From positions 1,178,001 to 1,242,000 of the forward strand of contig CAWHEL010000004.1 in the NCBI GenBank assembly GCA_963828555.1: a DNA stretch of 64,000 nucleotides, read 5' to 3'. This DNA is from JADJPO01 sp963828555. GTDB lineage: Bacteria > Actinomycetota > Actinomycetes > Actinomycetales > Kineosporiaceae. Each line of letters starts with the position of its first letter. Position 1 is the stretch's first letter. The notes under the pieces are model-generated. The model saw nothing but the letters and a program-made list of their open reading frames with translations. It did no database searches and was not told the DNA's origin. Position numbers and translations under genes: made by a program. Shown here one piece after another: positions 52,677 to 60,978 of the stretch.

Positions 52677-53657
52677 ATGGTGCTCGACGAAGCCCAGTGG
52701 GCGGACGAGGTCCGCCGGCTGGCTGCCGAACGTGACGCGGTGATCCTCGCGCACAACTATCAGCTGCCCCAGATCCAGGACATCGCCGATCACGTCGGCG
52801 ACTCGCTGGCCCTCTCCCGGATCGCGGCCACGGCGCCCCAGCAGGAGATCGTCTTCTGCGGCGTGCACTTCATGGCCGAGACCGCCAAGCTGCTCTCGCC
52901 CGGCAAGCGGGTGCTGATCCCCGACGCGAGGGCCGGCTGTTCGCTGGCCGACACGATCCACGCCGAGGAGCTGCGGGTGTGGAAGGCGGCCAACCCGGGC
53001 GCCGTCGTGGTCGCCTACGTGAACACCTCGGCCGCGGTGAAGGCAGAGACCGACATCTGCTGCACGTCCTCGAACGCGGCGGACGTCGTCCGCTCGATCC
53101 CCGAGGAGACCCCGATCCTGTTCCTGCCCGACCGGCACCTGGGTGCGCACGTGCAGCGGGTGACCGGGCGCACGAACATGAAGATCTGGCTCGGTCAGTG
53201 CCACGTGCACGAGGGCATCACCGGGGAGATGTTGGTCGAGAAGCTGACCGCCGACCCCGAGGCCGATCTGCTGGTGCACCCCGAATGTGCTTGTGCCACA
53301 CCGGCTCTGGAATTGGTGGCGTCCGGCCAGGTAGCGAGCGAGCGAGTCCGGATCACCTCCACCGGTGGCATGGCCGACATCGCGGGCGGGCGGATCGACG
53401 CCCCGCGGGTGCTGGTGGCCACCGAGACCGGCATGCTGCATCAGCTGCGCAAGGTGAATCACTCCGGCACCAAGTTCCTGCCGGTGACCGACAAAGCGGT
53501 CTGTCACTACATGAAGATGATCACCCCGGAGAAGCTGTTGCGCTGCCTGCAGACAGGCCAGGACGAGATCACCGTGGACGCCGAGATCGCCGACCGCGCG
53601 CGCTCCTCGGTGCAGCGCATGATCGAGATCGGCACCCCGTCCCGAGGTGGCGAGTGA
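52677..53657 (+). CDS. nadA: Quinolinate synthase
   Basis: [4Fe-4S] enzyme joining iminoaspartate and dihydroxyacetone phosphate to quinolinate. Typical parts are VILAHNYQLPQIQDIADHVGDSLALSR, VFCGVHFMAETAKLLSPGKRVLIPD, CSLADTI, the cluster-type HPECACATPALELV, ITSTGGM and FLPVTDKAVCHYMKM. ATG 52677 has GAGGAG upstream. Length 326 aa. It overlaps nadB by 4 bases (GTGA). Confidence 0.97.
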   Translation: MVLDEAQWADEVRRLAAERDAVILAHNYQLPQIQDIADHVGDSLALSRIAATAPQQEIVFCGVHFMAETAKLLSPGKRVLIPDARAGCSLADTIHAEELRVWKAANPGAVVVAYVNTSAAVKAETDICCTSSNAADVVRSIPEETPILFLPDRHLGAHVQRVTGRTNMKIWLGQCHVHEGITGEMLVEKLTADPEADLLVHPECACATPALELVASGQVASERVRITSTGGMADIAGGRIDAPRVLVATETGMLHQLRKVNHSGTKFLPVTDKAVCHYMKMITPEKLLRCLQTGQDEITVDAEIADRARSSVQRMIEIGTPSRGGE

Positions 53658-55354
53658 ACGTCGTCCAGCGCCTCGCCTGCGGTGAGCCGAGCTTCACCCG
53701 CAGCACCGACGTACTGATCGTCGGCACCGGGATCGGAGGGCTGGCGCTGGCCCAGGCGCTGAGCGGGCACGGGCTGCGGGTCGAGGTGGTCACCAAGAAC
53801 CAGTTGCGCGACGGCAGCACCCGGTGGGCCCAGGGTGGCGTGGCCACCGCCAACGGCCCCGGTGACGACCCGGCCCACCACCTCGAGGACACCCTGATCG
53901 CCGGCGCGGGCCTGTGCGACCCCGACGCGGTGCGGGTGCTGGTCGAGGAGGGGCCGGCGGCGGTGGCCGGTCTGCTGGCCAGTGGTGCCGCCTTCGACCG
54001 CACGGCGGACGGCGCGCTGTCCTACACCCTCGAGGGTGGGCACTCCTGGCCTCGGATCGTGCATGCCGGGGGAGACGCGACCGGGCTGGAGATCCAGCGC
54101 ACCTTGGAGGGCGCGGTCACCGCGGTGGCCGACGTGCACGTCTGGGAGCGCACCTTCCTGATCGATCTGCTGCTCGCCGAGGACGGTGGCGTGGTCGGCG
54201 CCCGGGTCTCGCGCTGGAACGGCACGACCGCCGAGATCGGTGAGCTCCGTGCCCGGGCAACAGTTCTGGCCACCGGCGGGTACGGCCAGGTGTTCGCCAA
54301 GACCTCCAACCCGGCGGTGGCCACCGGCGACGGCCTGGCGGCGGCGCTACGTGCGCGGGCGGCGGCGGCCGACCTGGAGTTCGTGCAGTTCCACCCGACC
54401 GTGCTGGCGCTGCCGACCGTGGCGGACGACGCCGGGCGCCAGCTGCTGGTGTCCGAGGCGGTGCGCGGCGAAGGGGCCGTGCTGATCGACGCCGACGGCC
54501 ACCGGGTGATGGCCGGCAAGCACCCCCGCGAGGACCTCGCCCCGCGTGACGTGGTGGCTGCGACGATGGCCGCCCGGATGGCCGAGCTGGGGGTCGACCA
54601 CCTCTACCTCGACGCCCGCCACCTCGGTGAGGAGAAGTTGCTGCGGCGCTTCCCGACGATCGTGGCCGGCTGCCGCAGCGCCGGGGTGGACCCGGTCACC
54701 GCGCCGATCCCGGTGGCGCCCGCCGCACACTACGCCTGTGGCGGTGTCCGCTCGGACATGGCTGGCCGCACCTCGCTACCCGGGCTGTACGTGGTGGGCG
54801 AGGTGGCGTGCACCGGGGTGCATGGGGCGAACCGGTTGGCCTCCAACTCGCTGCTCGAGGCGATGGTGGTAGCCCGTCGGCTGGCCCGGCTGCTCTCCAC
54901 CGAACCGCCGGCCTTGCGCTCGCCGGCGCCGGACACCCGGGTGCCCGGCCTGGTCGATCCGGCCCGGCGCGGCGAGCTCACCGAGTCGATGGTGCACGAG
55001 GCCGGCGTGGTGCGCCGTCCCGAGCAGCTCGACGCGCTGGCCACCCATCTCGACAAGATCGTCGACGGCGGGGCGCTGGAGCCGAACCTGCACGCCTGGG
55101 AGACCACCAACCTGCACACCATCGCAGTGGCTCTGGTCGGTGCCGCCCGGTGGCGGGCGGAGAGCCGGGGCTGCCACCGGCGCAGCGACATCGATCACCC
55201 GCTGCAGGAATGGCGGGTGAGGGTGGTCTCGACGGTGCATGAGGGCGTACTGGCCCAGGAACTGACCGCCCCGTTGGCCCCCATGCCGGCTGCGCCATCC
55301 GCCCTGCCGATCCCTGCGCCGATGCCGGCGCCCAGTCAGGAGGTAACCCCATGA
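53654..55354 (+). CDS. nadB: L-aspartate oxidase
   Basis: FAD enzyme giving iminoaspartate. FAD-binding VLIVGTGIGGLALAQALSGHGLRVEVVTK, RWAQGGVATANGPGDDP, LEFVQFHPTVLAL, AAHYACGGVRSDMAGRTSLPGLYVVGEVACTGVHGANRLASNSLLEAMV and the C-terminal GCHRRSDIDHP are all present. The C-terminus carries an additional Ala/Pro/Met-rich tail (about 30 residues, PMPAAPSALPIPAPMPAP) without known function. Length 566 aa. ATGA overlap with nadC. Confidence 0.96.
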   Translation: MNVVQRLACGEPSFTRSTDVLIVGTGIGGLALAQALSGHGLRVEVVTKNQLRDGSTRWAQGGVATANGPGDDPAHHLEDTLIAGAGLCDPDAVRVLVEEGPAAVAGLLASGAAFDRTADGALSYTLEGGHSWPRIVHAGGDATGLEIQRTLEGAVTAVADVHVWERTFLIDLLLAEDGGVVGARVSRWNGTTAEIGELRARATVLATGGYGQVFAKTSNPAVATGDGLAAALRARAAAADLEFVQFHPTVLALPTVADDAGRQLLVSEAVRGEGAVLIDADGHRVMAGKHPREDLAPRDVVAATMAARMAELGVDHLYLDARHLGEEKLLRRFPTIVAGCRSAGVDPVTAPIPVAPAAHYACGGVRSDMAGRTSLPGLYVVGEVACTGVHGANRLASNSLLEAMVVARRLARLLSTEPPALRSPAPDTRVPGLVDPARRGELTESMVHEAGVVRRPEQLDALATHLDKIVDGGALEPNLHAWETTNLHTIAVALVGAARWRAESRGCHRRSDIDHPLQEWRVRVVSTVHEGVLAQELTAPLAPMPAAPSALPIPAPMPAPSQEVTP

Positions 55355-56193
55355 TCCCGCTGCCCGACGGCGAGGCCGAGCGGATCGCCGTCCTCGCGCT
55401 GGCTGAGGACCTGGCCGGCGGGATCGACGTGACCACCCGGGCGACCATCGGCGAGGACGTGCTGGGCACCGGGGAGATCGTGGCCCGGGCAGACGGCGTG
55501 GTCTGCGGACTGGCGATCGCGCGGGCCGTGTTCGCCCACGTGGACCCGACGCTGACGGTCACCACGCACGTCGAGGACGGGGACAGGGTGCGGCGCGGGG
55601 ACGTGATCGCCGAGGTGGCCGGGTCGATCCGCTCGGTGCTGACCGGGGAGCGCAGCGCGCTGAACGTGCTGTGCCTGCTGTCCGGGAACGCGACGCTGAC
55701 CGCACGGTGGGTGGCCGCCGTGGAGGGCACGGGAGCGGTGATCCGGGACACCCGCAAGACCTTCCCCGGGCTGCGTGCGGCGCAGAAGTACGCGGTGCGC
55801 TGCGGCGGCGGGCAGAACCACCGGATGGGGCTGAGCGACCAGGCGCTGATCAAGGACAACCACGTGCTGGCGGCCGGGGGAGTGGTGCCGGCACTGCGCG
55901 CGGTGCGGGCGCTGGCCCCGGACATCCCGTGCGAGGTCGAGTGCACGCTGCCCGAGCAGGTCGAGGCGGCGGGTGCGGACGGCGCGGTGCTGGTGCTGCT
56001 GGACAACATGACACTGGACGCCACCCGAGCCAGCGTTGCCATAGCGCGGCGTTATGGCACAAAGACCGAGTCCAGCGGTGGCCTGCGCCTGGAGAACGCC
56101 CGCGAGGTCGCCGAGACCGGCGTCGACTACCTCGCGGTCGGAGCCCTGACCCACTCCGCCCCCACCCTTGACATCGCCCTAGACCTCCGCTGA
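55351..56193 (+). CDS. nadC: Nicotinate-nucleotide pyrophosphorylase (carboxylating)
   Basis: Quinolinate phosphoribosyltransferase, 280 aa. Conserved are AEDLAGGIDVTTRATI, SIRSVLTGERSALNVLCLLSGNATLT, IRDTRKTFPGLRAAQKYAVRCGGGQNHRMGLSDQALIKDNHV, and LLDNMTLDATR. AGGAGGTAA lies before ATG 55351. Last gene of nadABC; the IS-rich island begins right behind it. Confidence 0.97.
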   Translation: MIPLPDGEAERIAVLALAEDLAGGIDVTTRATIGEDVLGTGEIVARADGVVCGLAIARAVFAHVDPTLTVTTHVEDGDRVRRGDVIAEVAGSIRSVLTGERSALNVLCLLSGNATLTARWVAAVEGTGAVIRDTRKTFPGLRAAQKYAVRCGGGQNHRMGLSDQALIKDNHVLAAGGVVPALRAVRALAPDIPCEVECTLPEQVEAAGADGAVLVLLDNMTLDATRASVAIARRYGTKTESSGGLRLENAREVAETGVDYLAVGALTHSAPTLDIALDLR

Positions 56194-56208
56194 CCCCCAC
56201 TTCTTCTC

Positions 56209-56231
56209 GGGCACGGCGTGACGTTGCGCCC
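56209..56231. repeat. Dispersed 23-bp repeat, copy 1
   Basis: GGGCACGGCGTGACGTTGCG followed by CCC, 16 bases after nadC. A near-identical copy is at 60278-60300, with an inverted partial copy at 60314-60330. The copies bracket the accessory island. Confidence 0.8.
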
Positions 56232-56265
56232 ACAGTCTCGAGCACGGTGGGGCCACTTCGGGTTG

Positions 56266-56847
56266 TCATTCCCAGTCGTGCTGCTCGAACAGGGAGACCC
56301 GCATCCCGGCGGGGATCGGTTCGCGGCGCACGATGATGCGCAGATCCTTCGGCCAGCCGGTGAGCTTGTCCCCGTCGGCGGATTCGCGTAGTAGGCCGGT
56401 CAGTTCGGCGACGTGGGCGTCCTTGCGGGGCCTGCCGTCGGCGTCCAGGGCGGGTTCCCAGCCGAGATCGGCGAGCCGGGTGATCGCGCGGCGGGCTCGT
56501 TCGTCCAGGTCGAACCCGACCGAGTAGTGCACCTTGTGGCCGCGCCTGGCGTTCAGGGCGGTGAGGTGGTCGACGATCTGGTGCCCGGCGCCGGCACCGT
56601 CGATGGTGACCAGCAGGTCCCGGCGGTGGGCGGCGGGGATCTGCGCGATCGCGGCGTCCAGGACCTTTACATGGTCGGCGCCGGTGTTCGAGCCGGCGTT
56701 GCCCTCGCGGAGCATGGCGACCAGCAGTTCGCCGGTGTTGTCGCAGACCGCCAGCAGGCGCAGCAGTGCCGACCCCACGTGGGGGACCACGCCCTTACCG
56801 GCGACCCGACCCCGCAGATCGCGGGCCCATCCCCTACGCTCTGACAC
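56266..56847 (-). pseudogene. IS1380-family transposase remnant
   Basis: About 190 codons of a transposase normally about 460 long. LLAVCDNTGELLVAMLREGNAGSNTGADHVKVLDAAIAQIP, DGAGAGHQIVDHL, YSVGFDLDERARRAI, WEPALDADGRPR and VAELTGLL are typical of the IS1380 central DDE region. The first 25 residues and the end (SLFEQHDWE then stop) depart from the family, so both ends are lost. No intact terminal inverted repeats are visible. Confidence 0.8.
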
Positions 56848-57231
56848 AGGAAAGGTGCTCCTCTTCCTGCGGCTCTTGGACCCTCAGTAAGTCCTATTAG
56901 CGCAGTTCAGGGGCACCTTTTCCTCGTAAACGATCAAGCCATTCGGTGGCCATGTGGATAGCCGAGGCTGATGGCGCAGCAGATGCGGATGTCGGCGACG
57001 TCGACGGTGCCGCGCCAGACATAGTCGCGCTGGTCCTAGCGCGGGAAGCCTAAGGATGGTCGCCATCCGTATACCTCTGATCACCTCAGGTTGAAGTTCT
57101 CGAAAGCCGCCCAGGTCAGCGTGCCTTTCGTCCTAGCCTGAACCCGCGACACCTCGTGTGGGGCGGAGCCGCAGTGGCTGCCGGTCAGAGATGCGTGCGT
57201 CGTTTGAATAGCTGACGAGGAGAACACCGAG
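56848..57231. other. Gene-poor stretch with decayed sequence
   Basis: This 384-base gap holds no intact gene. On the minus strand 56934-57035 is a 33-codon piece between stops (with RGTVDVADIRICCAISLGYP) that reads like the end of a lost, possibly nitroreductase-like, gene; this is weak. AGGTGCCCC and AGGTGCTCC occur near the IS1380 remnant and may derive from its end. Confidence 0.4.
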
Positions 57232-59547
57232 ATGGTCGTGCACACCCTGGGCCGCTTCGGGCTCGCCAGACTCATGGGCCGGTTGGCGACGGTGGCGGTG
57301 CTCCTCCTCGTCGTTACGCTCTTCGTCGGTGAGGGACCCGCGAGCGCCGACACGACTCCGGTCGGCTGTGCGGACGACCCGTTTCCCTTCTACACTCCGA
57401 CCGGGCCCGCGCAGGCCCGGGTGTGCATCACGGACCCGACCTCGGGTCCGGTCAGCGGCATCGTCACGGTCACCGCGACGCTGACGAACATCGGCCAGCC
57501 CACGGTCCCGCAAAGCCAGTTCGCCGCTCGGCGGATGGTGTTCACCCTCGACGGGCAGAACCTGCTGACCGACTACGAAGCGGAGCCCAGGGCCACTGTG
57601 GCCGATCCCTCCGTCTACACCTTCCGGCTGACGACGAGCCGGTGGGTCGACGGCGAGCACGTGCTCCGTGCGCACGCGGTGATGGGTGACACGCTCAAAG
57701 GCCCGTATCCGTCGCCGACCATCGCTGCCGGTCGGGAGACCACCGATGCGACCGTCTCCCTGACCTTCCAGAACGGGATCACCGTCGTCCCGCCGAACAC
57801 GCGTACGTTCACCCCGGCCACCGGAACCCGGCCGGCACCCGGTGCCCCGTTCGTGATGGCCGCGACCGGCGACGGAGCCGGGGGCGAGCCGGAGGCGGAC
57901 GCCGTCGTCGACCGGATCGCGTCGTGGAACCCCAACCTGTTCCTCTATCTCGGCGACGTCTACGAGGATGGCACCGCAACGGAGTTCGAGAACTGGTACG
58001 GCACGGACGGTCAGCGCTGGTCGAGATTCCGCGCCATCACCAATCCGGTGGTCGGCAACCACGAGTACCAAGCGGGCACCGCTTCGGGCTACTTCGACTA
58101 CTGGGACAACATCCCCAACTACTACAGCTACAACGCCGGCGGCTGGCACTTCGTGAACCTCGACTCGAACGGTGCCGTCGATCAGCAGCCGGGATCGCCC
58201 CAGTACGAATGGTTGAAGGCCGATCTGGCGGCAAGCGGCGCGGCCTGCACGGTCGCGGCGTTCCACCATCCGCTGTTCACCGTCGGGGCCCAGGGACCGG
58301 CGCCCCGGATGTCGGCGATCTGGGACCTGATGGCGCAGATGGGTGTCGACGTCGTCCTGACGGGCCACGATCACAACTACCAGCGATGGGCACCGTTGGG
58401 GGCCGGTGGCACCGCGGACCCGATGGGAATGACGGAGTTCGTGGCAGGCGCCGGTGGCCACGGCATCCGTCCCTTCTCCGCCGCTGACCCGCGCATGGTG
58501 GTGGGGTACGACACCACTCCGCAGGCGCTCGGGGGGCTCAGGTTTGAGCTGGGCGCGGATCGGGCCGGGTTCGAGTACGTCAACACCGCCGGAGTGATCA
58601 GCGACTCGGGTCAGGTCCTGTGCGAGCGGTCCCCCTACGCGGTGGACAGCCCCCGACACGACATCTACCTGGCGCGGGACCGGCTCCGGCGCCTCCTGGC
58701 AGGTGGGGCGGCGCCCGCCGCCACACTGACCAGCGCGATCGGTCATCTGGACAAGGCCGAGGCGGACGTGCTGTGGGACAGCGATTGGCGTCCAGCCACC
58801 GTGAACGGCCAGGTGGTTCTCGACGAGATGAAGAAGAGCGTCGGCGACCTGAAGACCATTGCCTCTGCTGCCCCCCAGGTTCCGACGACCATGAACCAGC
58901 TGCTCGGCGCCGGGCAACGTCTCGCGCAGGAGGGGATCGACGACGCCGTGGCGCGCTTCGGCTCGCTGGACAAGGTGGCCAAGGCGCGCACCCTGCTCGG
59001 TGAGGGACTCCAGCGGAAGGCGGTGGGCGACGCGGTCGGTGCCCTGGACAAGTTCAAGCAGGCCTTCCAGGAGGCTCGGGACGGGCTGGCCGCAGCTCCC
59101 GACCCGTGGGTGCCGGGGGACGGCATCCGTGGCCGCATAGGCCAGGAGCTCGCCGTCCTGTACGGCGTGTACCCGACCGGTACGGGCGACGACGCACGGA
59201 TCAAGGGCGCGGTCGGCGAGTTGGGCAAGGCACTCGACCTGGTGCTGTGGCAGGGCCAGTCCCGGCCGCTGAAGAAGGACGTCTTCGATCATCTGAAGAA
59301 GGCAGAGGCCCAGTTGATGGACGTCCGGGCCACGGATGTCTCCGGCAGCAAAGCGGCGATCGGTGCTGCGGCGCGGTCGATCGCGGTGAACACCATCGAC
59401 GAGGCCGTGGCGCGCAACGGGTCGACGAGCAAGATCGGGGCGGCGCGGAGCAAGCTCGCGGAGGCCGACGCCAAGGTGGCGAACGGCAAGTACGACGAGG
59501 CGATGGATCGGTTCCGGGACTCCTGGCTCAACGCGCTCAGTGCCTGA
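57232..59547 (+). CDS. Secreted calcineurin-like metallophosphoesterase with duplicated C-terminal helical domain
   Basis: A 771-residue exported protein. Signal peptide: VAVLLLVVTLFVGEGPASA-D, cleavage near residue 40. Residues about 45-195 form a beta-rich fibronectin-like domain. The phosphoesterase domain has the metal motifs GDGAGG (about 213), GDVYEDG (241), VGNHEYQ (275), FHHPLF (344) and TGHDHNYQRW (377), as in purple-acid-phosphatase-like enzymes. The C-terminal 300 residues are two copies of a 138-residue helical unit (477-614 and 634-771), each with a D/E-A-V-A-R block (IDDAVARFGS, IDEAVARNGS). Flanked by IS remnants, so probably acquired. Substrate unknown; extracellular phosphate scavenging is possible. 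Confidence 0.82.
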   Translation: MVVHTLGRFGLARLMGRLATVAVLLLVVTLFVGEGPASADTTPVGCADDPFPFYTPTGPAQARVCITDPTSGPVSGIVTVTATLTNIGQPTVPQSQFAARRMVFTLDGQNLLTDYEAEPRATVADPSVYTFRLTTSRWVDGEHVLRAHAVMGDTLKGPYPSPTIAAGRETTDATVSLTFQNGITVVPPNTRTFTPATGTRPAPGAPFVMAATGDGAGGEPEADAVVDRIASWNPNLFLYLGDVYEDGTATEFENWYGTDGQRWSRFRAITNPVVGNHEYQAGTASGYFDYWDNIPNYYSYNAGGWHFVNLDSNGAVDQQPGSPQYEWLKADLAASGAACTVAAFHHPLFTVGAQGPAPRMSAIWDLMAQMGVDVVLTGHDHNYQRWAPLGAGGTADPMGMTEFVAGAGGHGIRPFSAADPRMVVGYDTTPQALGGLRFELGADRAGFEYVNTAGVISDSGQVLCERSPYAVDSPRHDIYLARDRLRRLLAGGAAPAATLTSAIGHLDKAEADVLWDSDWRPATVNGQVVLDEMKKSVGDLKTIASAAPQVPTTMNQLLGAGQRLAQEGIDDAVARFGSLDKVAKARTLLGEGLQRKAVGDAVGALDKFKQAFQEARDGLAAAPDPWVPGDGIRGRIGQELAVLYGVYPTGTGDDARIKGAVGELGKALDLVLWQGQSRPLKKDVFDHLKKAEAQLMDVRATDVSGSKAAIGAAARSIAVNTIDEAVARNGSTSKIGAARSKLAEADAKVANGKYDEAMDRFRDSWLNALSA

Positions 59548-59704
59548 GCGGGGTGAGGAGGTGGCCGGATGCAGGCGGGTGGCATTCGGGTCAGGCTGCT
59601 CGGGTTCTGGCGGCCTGCACGAGCACCCAGCCGGTGACCTGGAGCCCTTGCTGGCCCAGGTGAACGACCCCGGCGCCGGCACGGCTGGCTGCGGCCCTTG
59701 AGGA

Positions 59705-59962
59705 ATGGCCACGCCGAACGGCCACGCTGGAGGAACGGTGGGCGCTCTGGTCGGGCTTCCGAAGGTCATGAGCACACATTTGGGCCGAATCTGCCTGTTG
59801 ACCTGCGGTAACGCCGATGCCCTGGACCCCACCGGACGCGGCCGGCAACGCTGGACCAACCGCTGGAAGGCCGCCCTGAACGCCTTCGAGATCACCTTCG
59901 ACGAACGCCTGTCCGCCGGCAGGAAGGAACCCCCTTCAAGATCACTTACACCGTTGAATTGA
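59705..59962 (+). pseudogene. IS256 (Mutator)-family transposase C-terminal remnant
   Basis: The last 40 residues, DALDPTGRGRQRWTNRWKAALNAFEITF plus DERLSAGRK, match the typical C-terminus of IS256-family transposases. The upstream part of the frame (MATPNGHAGG) is unrelated. TTACACCGTTGAATTGACAG just at the end resembles the right terminus of such elements. The rest of the element is missing; 59548-59704 shows nothing recognisable. Confidence 0.65.
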
Positions 59963-60118
59963 CAGCCCCTACGAGATTGCGCCACGAGCTCGAGGTGGGG
60001 GCGAAGTGCAGATGCCAGCCGCCCGGTGCGACAACGACGGCGAGGACACCACCGCCTCCAGCTCAGCCCGCTCCGCGTCCGTCAACAACAGTCGATCCGC
60101 TGCCCGAGTCCCCGTCAT
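59963..60118 (-). pseudogene. IS630-family transposase remnant with internal deletion
   Basis: From ATG at 60116-60118 the minus strand reads MTGTRAADRLLLTDAERAELEAV, an IS630-type N-terminus, and after about 35 codons, in another frame, WHLHFAPTSSSWRNLV, which resembles the IS630 C-terminal motif (HLHFTPTSSSWLN). The whole DDE core is gone. It abuts the IS256 remnant. Confidence 0.5.
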
Positions 60119-60398
60119 GAACTCATGTCTAATCCACAAGGCATCTCATTGACAGAGCTTTTGGTGATGTCGTTGATCGCGTCTGCACCCGCCTCGGATG
60201 ATCAAGCTGAGGGGCGGCCGTCCTCGCGCTGAGTGATCGCCTCTGTCCGGCTGAGCGGTGTTGGGCCCATGCGCGCCTGGCACGGCGTGACGTTGTGCCC
60301 GTCAGGCGAGCGCGGCGTCACGCCGTGCCCAGCGGGGAGGAGGGGCCCGGCACTAGAGTGTGGGAGACCGCGAGCTGTCGAGTTTGTGAGGATCCTTC
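60119..60398. other. Gene-free stretch upstream of def
   Basis: No supportable gene in this 280-base stretch. It holds a perfect 14-bp inverted repeat (60279-60292 and 60316-60329, GGCACGGCGTGACG/CGTCACGCCGTGCC) and a TAGAGT -10-like box at 60354-60359 that may drive def. Confidence 0.5.
60278..60330. repeat. Dispersed 23-bp repeat, copies 2 and 3 (inverted)
   Basis: 60278-60300 matches the copy at 56209-56231 except for 2 bases, and 60314-60330 is its inverted partial copy; together they form a hairpin with a 23-base loop. Confidence 0.8.
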
Positions 60399-60944
60399 GT
60401 GCCCATCCAGCCGATCCGCCTGTTCGGCGACCCGGTGCTGCGCACCCCGGCCCAGCTGGTGGTCGACTTCGACAAGGAGCTGCGCATCCTGGTCAAGGAC
60501 CTCACCGACACCATGATCGACGCCCCGGGTGCGGGTCTGGCCGCTCCGCAGATCGGCGTCGGACTGCGGGTGTTCACCTATTACGTCGACGACGTGCTCG
60601 GCCACCTGATCAATCCCTGCCTCGACCTGTCCGAGGAGATGCAGGACGGCGAAGAGGGCTGCCTGTCCTTCCCCGGCATCTACTTCGACACCCCCCGCGC
60701 CCTGCGCGTGGTGGCCACGGGCTTCGACCAGCACGGTGAACCGGTGACCGTCGAGGGCAGTGAACTGCTCGCCCGGGCCGTGCAGCACGAGACCGACCAC
60801 CTCGACGGCATCCTGTTCATCGACCGGATGGACCGCGACCAGCGCAAGCTCGCGCTCAAGGCGATCCGCGAGGCCGAGTGGATGGGCCAGGAGGCCCCCC
60901 AGGTCAGGGAGTCCCCGCACGCCACCTTCGGTCGCGCCCTGTGA
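60399..60944 (+). CDS. def: Peptide deformylase
   Basis: Removes the N-formyl group from nascent proteins. Metal motifs are complete: GAGLAAPQIGVGLRVF, EEGCLSFPGI with C88, and VQHETDHLDGILF with H130, E131 and H134. Length 181 aa. GTG 60399 has GAGGATC upstream. It forms a unit with fmt and rsmB, the usual actinobacterial order after priA, here separated from priA by 8.6 kb. Confidence 0.97.
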   Translation: MPIQPIRLFGDPVLRTPAQLVVDFDKELRILVKDLTDTMIDAPGAGLAAPQIGVGLRVFTYYVDDVLGHLINPCLDLSEEMQDGEEGCLSFPGIYFDTPRALRVVATGFDQHGEPVTVEGSELLARAVQHETDHLDGILFIDRMDRDQRKLALKAIREAEWMGQEAPQVRESPHATFGRAL

Positions 60945-60978
60945 CGTCGCGCGCTGTGACCCGGTCGGGCCGGATCTA

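Noticed and set aside
56884..57084. 66-codon minus-strand frame in the island
   Set aside because: Arg/His-rich shadow; a different frame on the same strand gives the only, weak, protein-like piece.
59591..59848. Minus-strand frame in the gap after the phosphoesterase
   Set aside because: Low-complexity and antisense to the IS256 remnant; no support.
60026..60232. 68-codon plus-strand frame before def
   Set aside because: No family resemblance, lies over the IS630 remnant and repeats.
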